Below, piece after piece: positions 42,174 to 54,290 of a stretch of 55,930 nt of DNA. Numbering within the stretch: position 1 is the stretch's first letter; every line of letters begins with the position of its first letter. Below the pieces are notes generated by a model. That model was given only the letters and a program-made list of their open reading frames with translations, was not told the DNA's origin and did not search any database. The stretch covers positions 88,022 through 143,951 of the forward strand of contig NMRA01000781.1 of assembly GCA_002633005.1 (NCBI GenBank), written 5' to 3'. This DNA comes from Phoronis australis (lineage: Eukaryota; Phoronida; Phoronidae). Made by a program: the position numbers and the translations under genes.

Positions 42174-45100
42174 GTAAATGTGTGTTGGGTGTAGTAATTG
42201 CTACTGTGCTAAATTCGACCAAGCTTGGCCAAACTAGTTTGCTCATTTTCAGTCAGTAGTGGTTATAAACCAGCCTTTCATCATAAAAATCCAACTTTTG
42301 ATTTAGACCACTTGCCATTATGAAATTGATCTCATGTTATTCCTTAGCCAAAAGTGGTAGAATTTCTAGGCTTGAAAAGAACTAACTGTTCACCATTGCT
42401 TGTCGCAGTGTCTCATTTGCCAAGCATGGTTTTAAGATATAACCACTTGTTAGTTCTTGGCAATTGCAGAATTCACTTCCCATCTAAGCCAGAAGTCATA
42501 TCATGATCTATATGTAATATTGGCTTCACTTAAGATAAAAGTTGAAATCAATTCAAAATACTAATTGTTTTTACATACAATAGTTATCCACGCTTGGTCT
42601 TATTTGAAACATAACCTATTAGCTTAGAAATCTACACTCTTTCATATTTCTATGACCTAATATCTGTTGCTGTAGGCTGTGTGAACGAGATCATTTCTCA
42701 TAATCTTTTACTATTTATAACACACTTTTAAGTAAACATAACTTTCTTTGGCTATTAATAATATTTACTAATTTTTTCTTGCGATTAGTTTTATGAAACG
42801 TCATGTTTAACACTACAGGTCACAATACAATGCCAGTGTGTCAGAATAAATATTGATTAAGTAATTAGTAAGACTAGATCCATTTTAAGTTGCCCAAAAT
42901 TTGAGCATGTACTTTTAAGTCATGAAGTCAAACTTGTTGACAAGAATGTACCGTACTTTAACATCAAAATCTGTTTTTAGATGGTTCTGGGGTCAAAGCA
43001 CTCTAGGGTTTCTAGAAATTTCTGAGAACAAGTTGTAACAGCCAATAATATTATTGGATATGATCATGTGGTTTTTATTGGCCAATCACTAAATAAGTAG
43101 ATTGTTATAGTATGGGATAAAATCAAGAAGATATTCAGATGCGCTATAGTAGTTGAAGTGTGAAGATGTGCTACAGTGTACAGAGGCAATTGTACTACAG
43201 AGCCATCTCGTGGAAGATTCTAGAGAGGATCTTGGCAAGGGCAAGGGTTAACGAACAGGAAGTTAACTAAGAGCTTGTCACTTGCATCGTGGGTAGTAAG
43301 GTACTACCTGAAGTGTTGCGTCACCAGAAACTGTGACCAGTAAGAAGAATCGCAGGTAGAAGAAATTGTCTGCAAGTGTTGCATCACCAGAAACTGTGAC
43401 TAGCAAGTACACGGTCGCAATACAGTGTGTGTAGTTCGAAGATTCACCTACAGGACAGACATCCATCAAGTGGAGAGTCCTAGCTTGGATAGCAGATAAC
43501 ACATTCGATTATTTTGATTGGTTGATTCAAGTAATCTTTAAAGAGGGCGCTAGCATAGTTACTCTTCTTTGTAGTTGATTACTTTATTAGCAACAGGTTT
43601 CACTTTTTTAATTAGTGGTTATCATATTATAAATGAATTACTGGATTTAATCATTCTTTCTCCATCTACGCACAGTCTCAAAGCATAACTACCTTTTAAA
43701 CAAACCCACAGTGTGTGGTTAGAAATTGACAAATTGTGAATGCATGCCAGTGTGTGGTTGGAAATTGATAAATTGTGAATACATGTCTGTCATGTTAAAT
43801 ATTTGAGCATGTTTTACAAAAAGGAGCATATAAGTTACTCCTTTGTTTAGTTTTACATATTTTTCCATTATTTCTAACGAAATGTGTAACCAAGTCTTTA
43901 TTTGATGTCAGTGTACCTTCAAGGGCACTAATTTTTCATGGAACAAATTCGAGGCATTTTCGAAAGAAAGTTGACACTAGTCGCTTTTGCACCATTTATG
44001 GCATAGCTTAGAGCTCACTAATAGTTTCAGCTGAGTATGTAGTGTAAACACAGACTACAGAGCTGTAAGACATTTCTAGGACATTTTAGCCCTGATGTTA
44101 GTTCAGTCTAAACAGACTATTACTAAGAATATCAAACCTTCATTCACTGAAGTTTGGTGTTGAGCTGAAATGCTTCACTACTATTTCATTTCATTTTTGG
44201 ATAACATTCCTGTTTTTTCTCAGAAAAGCAAGGCAATACCAAACCTTTCCAGAAAATAGATGGTTACATTACAGAATACAAAATCAGTCATAAGTATATT
44301 TACTAAACTCTAGACAGCTAATATATAAAGACCCTATGGATGTTATCTTAAAGTCTGTTGGCATGCTAGTTTTAGGGGCTAGGCAGGAAGTTTTCCTCTA
44401 AAATTATTGTTGGTTACCGTGACAATTTGCTAGATCTACCTGAGTGTATGTTGTGTATTTGACAGCAAAATGTGGTCATACATTTTCATCTCTGTGATAG
44501 AAAGTTCATTTTTAAATCCTGTGTTCTTCAAAACAAGTTTCTGTGTGGTCAATAGAGCAGAAACTTAAATTCGCAGTTTCTGATTAATTAAATCCAGCTG
44601 TTTCACCCCAAAAGTTTCTGTGTCGGAATTCCTAGGGTAATATTTTTCCCCACCAGTCTAGGTAACGCCATGGTGGTTGTGCCTATAGTGTCTCCTTGGT
44701 TCTCAAAAGCACTAACCAGACTCTACCACAGCACTAACCAGACTCTACCACAGCACTAACCAGACTCTACCACAGCACTAACCAGACTCTACCACAGCAC
44801 TAACCAGACTCTACCACAGCACTACATGCTTCCTTTCATTGTTTGTTGCTCAGTTGTAATTTTTATGGCATGTAAATCGCTAAAACTGCATTAATAAATT
44901 AGTAACTACATTCACTATTAGCAAGCTGCCATAAGGTCTAAAATTAAGTGCTTAAAATGTTTCACTTGCTACAATTATGTTGTGGAATCGGTATTTGTCA
45001 TAAGACGGTGTTCTGCTCAACATTGTATAATGTTTTTACTTTCATTGTTTGGATGTGCTATCTAGTAAAACACCATTTGGAAAACTTCCTGTTATTTGTT

Positions 45101-45191
45101 GCAACATAATCACTCTTTAAAATGGTGTTTTTGGAAATACTCTGTGTGAAGAAGTGAAAGACCATAATTTGAAATCTGTTTTTACTTTCAG
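42174..45191. other. STIM intron, no gene seen
   Basis: AT-rich. A partial duplication (agtgttgc-tcaccagaaact) occurs near 43310-43400, and a 22-bp minisatellite is listed separately. Nothing else recognised. Confidence 0.5.
44703..44822. repeat. 22-bp minisatellite
   Basis: Five and a half identical units of agcactaaccagactctacc followed by ac. Confidence 0.95.
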
Positions 45192-45330
45192 CACCTCATA
45201 AGCCAAGACTCCGAACTAAGAGTTTTACTTCATTGAAAGAATCCGACAAGCTGTCGGCATCCACAGAGACAGTGGGCCATGTCAAAATTCAGAAGAATGA
45301 CGCGGTGGATTTTTTTAATCCCAATGAACG
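45192..45330 (+). CDS. STIM: STIM exon: C-terminal tail, 46 codons
   Basis: Acceptor TTTACTTTCAG, donor GAACG|gtatgt; phase 1 to phase 2. The peptide reads APHKPRLRTKSFTSLKES, then DKLSASTETVGHVKI and ends DAVDFFNPNE. Ser/Thr-rich with basic patches. It joins the last exon in frame (CG|T). Confidence 0.8.
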
Positions 45331-45620
45331 GTATGTGCTGACCGATATTGTATGTCACTTAGTATAATGAATGGTATGTGCTGACTGATACTGTAGGTCA
45401 CTTACTATAATGAACAGTATGTGCTGACTGATATTGTATGTCACTTAGTATAATGAATGGTATGTGCTGACTGATATTGTATGTCACTTAGTATAATGAA
45501 CAGTATATTCTGACTGATATAGTATGTCACTTAATATAATGAATGGTATGTGCTGAGTGGTACTGTAGGTCACTTACTATAATGAACAGTATGTGCTGAC
45601 TGATACCGTATGCCACTTAG
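45331..45620. repeat. 43-bp minisatellite starting at intron +1
   Basis: About 6.5 units of gtatgtgctgactgatattg followed by tatgtcacttagtataatga, with starts at 45331, 45374, 45417 and so on. Units also carry an 'aatgaacg/aatgaatg' copy of the last exon bases. Confidence 0.95.
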
Positions 45621-46012
45621 TTCAACGAATCTCATCTTTGACAAAGTTACAGTTCTTTTGACTTCTACCAGACTGGTGTTCTCCACAACTCGAAATGCAC
45701 TTGTCGGAAATTACAAAATTCCTGTTTGTGTTTGAAAGTCCTTGTTGACACTGTGTGGAGTTTGTGTGTTAAATCTTGCAATAGATGTGCTAAACTGGCG
45801 CCAAAAGTACAAAATGTCCTAATTTGCTTTAAACTGTCCATTCTCCTAATACTGAAAACTTATTGTATGCGTTTTCAAACTGAACACAGGTAAGCCAAAT
45901 TCGCTATAGGAAAATTCAAACTTGACGCAGCAACGTGAAGACATATAATGCTAAGTTGGTGTTGCATAATGTATCATGTTGTTAGTGAACATTGATCATG
46001 GTAACTTTACAG

Positions 46013-46366
46013 TGATGATGACAGTGCAGAAGATCGAACAGTTCTGGCGCCGAAAATTCTAAAGAATGTAGAAAACAGTATAGAATACAAAAAGTCGCTC
46101 AGCCTGGAGCAGACAAAGATCACTACTGCAGTTCCTGTACCCTTACCCAAGTCCTGCTCAGAGGGCGCGCTGGGGTTATCCGAGACACGTGTACGGGTGA
46201 ACTCTGACTCTAAGAAAAAAGGTGGTCTGTTCAAGCGACCACCGGTGAAAGTTGAAGAAGATGAGGGCTCCAGTCCAGAGTCTACGAATGGTGAAGAAAA
46301 GAGAAAAAAGAAGAAGACACTACTGCCAAGCTTTCTCAAACGAGATGTCAAAAGCAAAAATTGTTA
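46013..46366 (+). CDS. STIM: STIM terminal exon with lysine-rich C-terminus
   Basis: Acceptor AACTTTACAG; starts with 1 nt and runs open for 117 codons to TAA 46364-46366. The peptide includes DDDSAEDRTVLAPKIL, then KKGGLFKRPPVKVEEDE and ends with a basic block KRKKKKTLLPSFLKR and a short tail. The lysine-rich C-terminus is the expected polybasic tail through which STIM binds plasma-membrane phosphoinositides. TLLP next to basic residues resembles a weak S/T-x-I/L-P EB1-binding motif (inference). ATTAAA signals occur at 46427 and 46815. Confidence 0.88.
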
Positions 46367-47094
46367 ACTCTTCTTATACGTGGTTATGTGCACCAAAGTT
46401 TGTGAGGACCTTTTCTTGAACAAAGGATTAAAGCTATGCATTTAGTTAAACTTTTTTGTGGAAACGGTGTTAGTATAACAGGTCATGAATGTTGGTCTTG
46501 TATGATGTGTTTTGATTATTGATGTGTGGAATGTTCAGTGACACCTGCATTAGATCTTGTTCTTCTCATCGTCAGTTATTGTCTGATTTGGAGACAAATG
46601 AGAATATCTCGGCTGTTATGTTAATTAAGGATGTCCACAATTTTAAAATGTCTGGTTATTCATAAATTTAGACAAAATTCATGTCATGTTTCAATGTCTC
46701 AGATTGAAGAGGCATTAACCGCACTAGGTGTATGTGAACATGTATAAATACAATACCAAACAGTCATGCATGGATGCTCTTCGTTATTGGTAGGGTTGAT
46801 GTTACACAAAAGAGATTAAAGTCTCCCACTTACTTGGTTGGTTAGTGACGACCTAGTGCCTTATAACAGAAACGACATTAACAGAAATCTAATTAAGATG
46901 TGTTTGGCCTTTACTCAGGGCTTTCCGTTTTCTGTGATTTAAATATATTCGTCAGTTGTACTGTACATTGTCGTAATACAAGTTAAGACAGTTGCACCTC
47001 ATTTTCATCATGTTTTACACACTGAATGTTTGTTATTGGTTGGACTTTGAATTGTCTCAACTTCTGGGTGTATGTGGTGGGCTTGTTTTGTTAG

Positions 47095-47160
47095 TGGATG
47101 GGGGAACAAAGATGGCTGATGGGGGAACAAAGATGGCTGATGGGGGAACAAAGATGGCTG
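47095..47160. repeat. 21-bp minisatellite
   Basis: Three units of gatgggggaacaaagatggc plus t. Confidence 0.95.
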
Positions 47161-48269
47161 CTAGTGATAGCACATGGACACCCATTTGGGATGGTGGAAT
47201 TCCCTGATCAAACCCTGTTTATAGTAGATGACATGCAAGTTCATGCTTCTAGACATTGCTAGTTGATGGCATTTAAGAGTTACCAAAGGAAGCCAGATGT
47301 TTATTTTCACTTTGTCACTCGTTTGCTGGACTAGCATACTCAAGTCAATGATGATACCGTGTCTCTGAGTTTTTGTGCCTGAAGTCACCAAGATTTCATC
47401 ATGGCCACTTTGCATTATGCACTTTTGACAATTTACGTCATGTTATAACAAATTATGCGAAGGCATTTGCCTATATAGTTACTGTATTAACTTTAGTTTC
47501 AAGTCTTTTTTAAACTGTTACACATGTTGATTTGGTTTCTACAATATATGAACAGCATTGCTTAGACCACTCCGAAATTATAAATTGCCAAATTTAATGA
47601 AAGATTACACTAGGCTAATTGTCTGACAGTCATCTCAAGAATCAAACTGACTTAAACGTCCCCACTCACATTTGCATTCAGTATACTCTTGTGGTACCTG
47701 CGGCAGATACTCAGTTGTTTCTGTCGTACTGGCAAATGTTTAGAACAACTGCTATTGGTGATTCTTTTGTTTTCTTGCAGTGACTTGGTATCCTGCAAAA
47801 ATGCTACTTCACCAATTGACATCGCTGCATTTGAATCGTATTTACTAATGTGTTGCTACAATGTTGCCAGGACTAGCAATACATCCAACTGAATACTTGT
47901 TTGCGAAAGGCTCAATTTGCTTGAAGCATGACTAGTTGAAAGGACACTAGACCCTTTCCTATTGTGATCGTTTTCAGTTGCCCACCGTGGGTTGTACCTG
48001 TGGCTGTAATATCTCCTCGCAGAGAAAAGATTAATTCGGCACAAAAGTCCTCATGGTGTGACAATGAAAGTGACTTTGTTATTGGTGGTCTTCCCCCACA
48101 GCTCGATTAATTCACTCTAACTGTGGCTGTTTCCCCTTGATGATGAAGGAGTTAAAATCTTGTTCCAAGTCTGTGATGGATGATAACGTTTACAGAGCAC
48201 TATTTTGAGTGCAGGATTTAATTAATTTACCTATTCCTACTGTAAAAGTTCTCTGTGGCAGGATACAGT

Positions 48270-48780
48270 CTATAAAATTTGGTACATGGAAATTCAAGCA
48301 GAAATTGAATTGTCTTGATTCTGAAGATTGAACACTGTAGGTTTTGGCATTCATCATTATAATATCTCAAATTTCAGATAATTCATTTTTATATCGACAG
48401 AGCCTTAGACTTGGCAGTACATAAAATCGTCGAAAACGTCTACCAAGAGAACGTAACCTTTTTATGCATCCTTATAGTGTGTAACATCGTAATTCTTGAA
48501 TTTGGGAAGGCCAGTATTGCCTATATCTCAAATTTGGGAAGGCCAGTATTGCCTATATCTCAAATTTGGGAAGGCCAGTATTGCCTATTGTCTCAAATTT
48601 GGGAAGGCCGGTATTGCCTATTGTCTCAAATTTGGGAAGGCCAATATTGCCTATTGTTTCAAATTTGGGAAGGCCAGTATTGCCTATTGTCTCAAATTTG
48701 GGAAGGCCAATATTGCCTATTGTCTCAAATTTGATACAAGTTCTGACCTTGAGGAAAGTAGCTAATTTTCAAACTGAATA
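48270..48780. repeat. dispersed repeat copy B with its own 32/33-bp array
   Basis: Collinear with 26100-27120 but without the hAT-like insertion. The unit 'tcaaatttgggaaggccag' plus 'tattgcctattg' is expanded about 7.5 times at 48495-48735, where copy A has one degenerate unit near 27070-27100. Confidence 0.8.
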
Positions 48781-49575
48781 ATTTTACCATGATAGTTTGT
48801 ATCTCTTCATAGACTCCCCAAACTGGATAATTTTTACCATAGTTTGTATCTGTTCATAGGCTCAAACATGGTTAAGTATTCTTAAATTGATAAAAAAATA
48901 GATTTGATAAACATTTACTGTGTACCTGTCTCCTCACTTCTAAGGTGTGTTAGTATTGTGTTGTAGTGCACTAATTACTTCCTGTCTGTGTTATCAATTG
49001 TGAAGATCCCGGTTTGAATCTTGTTGAAATGCTATCAATACGTTTGACTTGGTGCTTTCTGAATACTGAGTGAAATAAGTTGAGTCAAAAATATTAAAAC
49101 TGTTGACACTAAAGATTCTTGACTAATATTCAAGCATTACTCAGTTAAGTTATAGTTCTGTGATCTTTTATTCATCTTCTTTATTTGATTTATATTCCAG
49201 TTATTGTGGTAGGGTTTTTGTGCTTGTTTTATTGGAAGCTAAATTTTATGTAGCTCCAAACTTATCTGAATTTGAGGCACCTGAGTTTGTTCAACTTGAT
49301 GTCACATTTACTGACACGAGACCAGAGACTGTGGTATATCCTCAAAATTTAATGGTCTTCCCTGTGGCTGTATTTTTATAGTGAATAATTTGAACTATTC
49401 ATTATAAAAAGTTAAAACTTGTTTAGGAATGTTTGCCTTCACTGCCTATTTAGATCACTGGAAAATCATTAAGTTCCTAGGACCATAAATACATTACATT
49501 GACATGTGAAGATGATTTTCGGAAATGAGCACTCGGGTGTTGATTCAAATCAAGAACCTTCGCATTGGAAACCAA

Positions 49576-49651
49576 TTAACGCTCTGCTGACGAGCTAAAT
49601 CTAACAATATAAGTTAACGCTCTGCTGACGAGCTAAATCTAACAATATAAA
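49576..49651. repeat. 38-bp direct duplication
   Basis: Two copies of ttaacgctctgctgacgagc followed by taaatctaacaatataa. Confidence 0.95.
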
Positions 49652-52600
49652 TTGCAAAGTATTTTTAGAATATGTAACTGGTAAAGTCAACATTTATGAT
49701 ATTTCAGCCGTATCTGCTGGACATCGAAAAGAATTGGCAATTTGTAATAAAACCACAAAATCAATGGATTTTATACCTCTGGTCAAAATCAACTTCAAGT
49801 CTAATCCATCCCACAATATTCCCACCATTTTTGGCCGTCCCATAAGTGTTCCTTGACATATGGTAGCAGAACCTGTTTTAAGATTTGATAACCAAGTTGG
49901 ATATCAGTTGTCACAAAAGTCTCTCACCTGTCAACAACCTTAAGGCTACTAGTAAAGGATGTACAAACTTGCATATTGTAAATTCTCTTCAATTTAGTAC
50001 ACAACATGGTCAACGAGTGAAATTATATTTTATTTTTTCCTTACACGTAGAGTATCAAATTTAATTATTTTCCATGTTTAAGATTTGTACCCCAACTACC
50101 ATCAGACAAAGGTTTGTTGGCATTCACAATCTTGGACAATTTTGAAAAATGTCATTTTGACAATCATTTTTGTCAGAAATTTTACATGAAACAGGGCCTT
50201 GATTGATACCGGATTGTGAGCAAATTTCATGCAGATAACTGGTTTACAAACAGAACTGTACATTGGTGGTGATCTGTTGTCTTGGGATGTATGCAGGGTA
50301 TTGAAAATGTTCAGTGGATTAACTCAGAAACTTTCTGGTTAAACTTTACAGATTCAATGGCTGAAAACTGTAAAAGGAACCAATCATATCCAGCACAATC
50401 TCTGAACCTAGTGTATTGCTCGTGTAAACACTCAGAGATAAGACAGACCTACAGTGGCAAGTAGTTGTTGATCCACTGATTTTATGGGTTTGCATACTAC
50501 ATCAGTTCCCTACCCTAAAAATTACTACTTGGTCACGTCATAGTGGGAAACATATGAGTACAGATTGTAGTAACACTTAGCTCTTGTTCTACTCTTAAGT
50601 GTTGGTCTGTAGACACGACCATCCACTTTAGAATGGTTTGGTGATGATTAAATAATTCAACTTGTGGGTGTTGAGCAGTATTTTACTGTTGTGTAATTAA
50701 CTGTTTGTCAACTGTTCAATTTTCATTGAGTAATAATAATGTAATTGTGTAAACATGTCATTTCTTCTTCACAACTCATCATTTATGGGTTTAAACTTCT
50801 TTAGAAATTGTAATTTATTTATTAGTCAGTTGAATCTGACTACAGAGGCCTAACAAATTTAGTGTTAACACAGCTTGCATGCAGTTTTATTTGGCGAATA
50901 CCAGCTCACCTAATGTGACTTCAGATGGCTGGTGGTGACTTTGACCACAAAACGTCAAATTTTAGTCGTTCAATTCGCCAAACATGACCCCAAGTTCAAA
51001 GTTTTTCTGTCACTTTCTGTTTTGCTACAATTTTATTGGGGGAAGTGTCACTTTAGGTGTGCCGGGGTAACAGTTGTACATCATGTGGACCGTTCACACA
51101 CAATAGGCCTTTTGAAATTGTGGTAATACATCAGAAAACAGTTCTTTGCCAACTCTGCTCGTAGTAGTACAACTGTCCCTGTTTGCCTGTGTAAGTAAAC
51201 AAAGTTTATCAAAGAGTTTATGGTCCTGGCTGAGAATACAATTGTTTTAGTACGTGCAATGAATTCTGAACAGCCCAGCCTAGAATGGTTAAAATATTAC
51301 AGATGATTCTCATAACAATGAAGGCTTATAACAGTGAGACATACAATGTACACATTTTGAAATAGGATTTTACCTAATGTATGTAATCACTATGTACGTC
51401 TGTTTTGGTTGGTTAACAACAGATTTCTAACGTCCGTTGATGAAGTTGTAACGACGTTAGATTGACCAGCCAAAGTTTCAGCTATGACTCATGCTGTCAC
51501 ACAAATATTGATTGAGCTCCCCGTAACGGTAACCATTGATTGATAAAAGGGAAGATGTTGACTATGGAAAGGAAGGGAGCGGCAGGTGGAAAATGATGTC
51601 AAGACATTTAAAAGAATCCTCAGCAATTATAAAAAATAGCAGAGTGTGTACAGAATTTGTTAGAATATATATAATAAGAGCTCCATCACACATAATTGCC
51701 TCCATATCCAAATTTTGATTGACTGGAGAATTATTCTAGTCAATTAAACGTCAAGCTGTCTGCCCTCTATAAGAAGCTGGCATATCAGTTATGCACCGAG
51801 TTCAAAAGTCCATAGGTTAAATGGATACCAAACCTAGTTTTGGCCTATTAACCGATATTAAGAATGACGTCCAATTCTCTGAAACAAAATAATGCTATGT
51901 AACCCTCGACAACCCTCAAAGGAGGAAAATTTGAAAACTCATTTCAATGAATGTTAAACAGCCAAGCGTGACCAACACCTTTAGCAAATTGCACAGCAAC
52001 CCACTAACAACTGTAATATCCAATCTGTGACCTAGAAAGTATGGGTCCTTAGTTAATTCTTGATTTTATCTAATTAAAGATTGATGCTAATGGCTGCATC
52101 AGCAGGTGACAAAACAATAGGTTTTAATCACCAAAACAGGGTTTAGTATGCTTTTAAGAAATGTGTACATTACACGATATGAATTATGGTAAAACTTTAC
52201 AGGTTTGTCTTTTATGCCTGTATAAATTTTAACTTGAGAATTTCACTGAGTAAAAAATAAAGTGTCAACCATAATAATTCTCAGTTAACAAAATACATGT
52301 TTCAAGAAACTAAAAAGCTGCTTCTTAGGATCGACTGCAGTGAAACTTAAGTTTTTTGATTTAACAACCAATATTAAAGGTCACAACAAAACGGTGGTGG
52401 TTGATCACCTTTTTGTTTTTGCGTAAACAGTTTAGTGACAACAAAAGCTTCACTTTTCATGATTATAATTACCCTTCTTCAAATGTGAATCAAACATGAA
52501 TCGATGAAAACAAGACACAGTCAAATTACATTTGCAAGCACACAATTGTTTTGATCATTACGCAGCATTCTCTTTCTCTGAAATTTAAATGAAAGTCCAA

Positions 52601-52852
52601 TTTGAGCAATGAACAGGAGGGTAGCAAAGTTGCGTTGCAATAAAGTCAAACTGATGTCCAAAAGACAACTTGAGTTCACCAACCCATTATCCAGAGACTA
52701 CCATTTGAACATGAACACCATCATAAAACATCCAAGACCCACACATATCAGAAAAAACCTTTTCGTCTAACAGCATTTCATACATCCAACACCTGACCAA
52801 ATTGCTCCAGTTTGCCATAATGATTCAGAATGATGTATTCACTATTAGTGTC

Positions 52853-52968
52853 TCAGTCCATTTTACGTTGAGAGTCTATCTTCCAGGCCCCTAGTAGGTA
52901 ATGCAGTCTAATCATTAGTAGATCTTTACCCATCTGTAACCAGCTCCATACAGGCACCATCTTGGAGC
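52853..52968 (-). CDS. ALG5: ALG5 terminal exon
   Basis: On the - strand, acceptor TTTTGGTTACAG, phase 1, ending at TGA (52853-52855). The peptide reads GSKMVPVWSWLQMGKDLLMI, then RLHYLLGAWKIDSQRKMD, which is the conserved end of dolichyl-phosphate beta-glucosyltransferase. ALG5 sits in the ER membrane and transfers glucose from UDP-glucose to dolichyl phosphate, making the donor for the last sugars of the N-glycan precursor. Convergent with STIM, with the stop codons about 6.5 kb apart. Confidence 0.92.
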
Positions 52969-53087
52969 CTGTAACCAAAACAACACAGACAGTTTTTGCA
53001 TCAATACTGGACATACAGCAGGGCATTTCAAGCACAAGAAAATGATATTGCGACGGGAAATGCATTCTTAGAGGATATAGTCATGTA

Positions 53088-53167
53088 CAGGGGTCCCGCA
53101 TTTTGAGAACCAGTTTCTCCACTGAATAACAGGCATCAGAACTGGTTCTTAAAATCCAGGACCCCTG
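53088..53167. repeat. 80-bp imperfect hairpin (MITE-like)
   Basis: caggggtcccgcattttgag and its near reverse complement (ctta-aaatccaggacccctg) enclose a short loop, with gaaccagt arms on the inside. It lies in an ALG5 intron. Confidence 0.75.
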
Positions 53168-53306
53168 TGAGTGAGTATCGCTGATTTCATTTAACACACT
53201 GTTCACATCAATACAAGATTTCCTGCGAAGAACACTTCCACAGCAGGTACACGGTCACCAAAAGAATATGCAATGGCTATGATGGTGGCACAGAGCTGCA
53301 ACTTAC

Positions 53307-53392
53307 CTTCAATTTCTTGCCAATTCACAGCTACTTCAGAAATTGGAATTTTTAGAGATTGCGCAATGTATAGTAAATCGACATCAAATGCC
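53307..53392 (-). CDS. ALG5: ALG5 penultimate exon
   Basis: On the - strand, acceptor CCACTTTCAG, donor ATTGAAG|gtaagt. The first G completes the Trp codon from the upstream exon, and it ends in phase 1. The peptide reads AFDVDLLYIAQSLKIPISE, then VAVNWQEIE. The FD-x-(D/E)-LLYIA and VNW-x-EIEG segments are diagnostic of ALG5 (GT-A fold, GT2 family). Confidence 0.93.
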
Positions 53393-53529
53393 CTGAAAGT
53401 GGAAAAATATTTTGGCATTTCAAAACATCAATAATCAGAATACTAAGGAATCGTACACTCCAAAAAGTGTAAAATAATAAAACTAGTAAAACTAAAACAC
53501 GAGTGTTGGTACTAAAATATAAAAATATT

Positions 53530-53570
53530 CCGCACGTTTCGAGCGATGCGCTCTTTATCATGGGTGTGCT
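53530..53570 (-). ncRNA. hammerhead-ribozyme-like hairpin
   Basis: On the - strand the order is ATGATAAA, a stem GAGCG-CAT-CGCTC, then GAAAC. This resembles the stem II environment of a hammerhead (CUGAUGA...GAAA), but the first core box is not canonical. Hammerheads are known in Penelope-like terminal repeats. Likely degenerate. Confidence 0.35.
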
Positions 53571-53740
53571 ACAGACTGCCGAGTACACGTAAATGGATGT
53601 AAAATAAAATCACTCAAGAGACCACATGGTGACATACAATAGACAACGTGAACAATATGAACAATATCAGACATAGCAACTACCAGTGGGGTAGGCCTAC
53701 GCATTACGAGAGATCCAGAGACGTACGTAGCTACTGGAGT

Positions 53741-54226
53741 CTATTCACTACAGACTTGTAGTGAGATAGAACCCCTATGTCTCTGTTTAGGCTTCTGGCG
53801 TGAGTGTTGAATTTGGCGATGAACTCGACCTTGCACTTTCTCCGTGAGTAAATGTCCGGCAGCCCCACCTTTGAATACCAGTACATTGAGGTCACTGCTA
53901 GTGTGGCCTGGGAGATTGAAATTTTCCCCAATGGGGACCGCCCTGTTGTTGTGCAGAATCGTCTGCCTATGGCCATTCATTCTTGTGCGTAATGGGTTAC
54001 AGGTCTCCCCGAAATACAAAGCATGGGGACATTTACCACATCTAATGAGATACACAATGCCCACACTCGAGCACAAGAATTTGTCCCTGATCTCATATGA
54101 GACACCATCGCGACTAATGACCGACTCCCCTGATATGTGAGTGCAAGTCGGGCACCTTAGTTTGTCACATGTCACACAGCCAACTTCTAGGTGATCTATG
54201 TTTATGAAGATGCTTCTAACTACCAT
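53741..54226 (-). pseudogene. Penelope-like ORF: zinc-binding linker and GIY-YIG endonuclease
   Basis: A 161-codon frame with CVTCDKLRCPTCTHI (Cys-rich linker), then GIVYLIRCGKC and ALYFGETCNPLRTRMNGH, the GIY...YFGET GIY-YIG signature with the conserved Arg and a His further on. It continues NNRAVPIGENFNLPGH. A different lineage from the copies at 1 and 10190, which lack the CxxC linker in view. Open throughout this part, but truncated upstream. Confidence 0.75.
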
Positions 54227-54290
54227 ATTTCTAAGATTGGGAGGCTGCCTATAGACCAGACGGGACCTCCCAGGGAAACCCTAGCTAAGT

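Larger units (their letters stand above)
46367..52852. other. 3' UTR and intergenic region between STIM and ALG5
   Basis: No protein gene seen. It contains the minisatellites at 47095, 48495 and 49576 and the dispersed repeat copy B. The open frames here (for example 47689-47892, 49160-49381) show no family similarity. Confidence 0.6.
53500..54290 (-). mobile_element. Penelope-like element fragment, antisense, in an ALG5 intron
   Basis: The - strand reads from about 54285 (GFPGRSRLVYRQPPNLRNMV, the end of a Penelope-type RT) through the ORF 54226-53741 and a 3' segment to about 53500 with a hammerhead-like hairpin. No RT core is present, so the copy is 5' truncated. It lies between ALG5 exons in the same transcriptional orientation as ALG5. 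Confidence 0.75.

Noticed and set aside
46007-46357. 116-codon - strand frame
   Set aside because: Antisense shadow of the STIM terminal exon.
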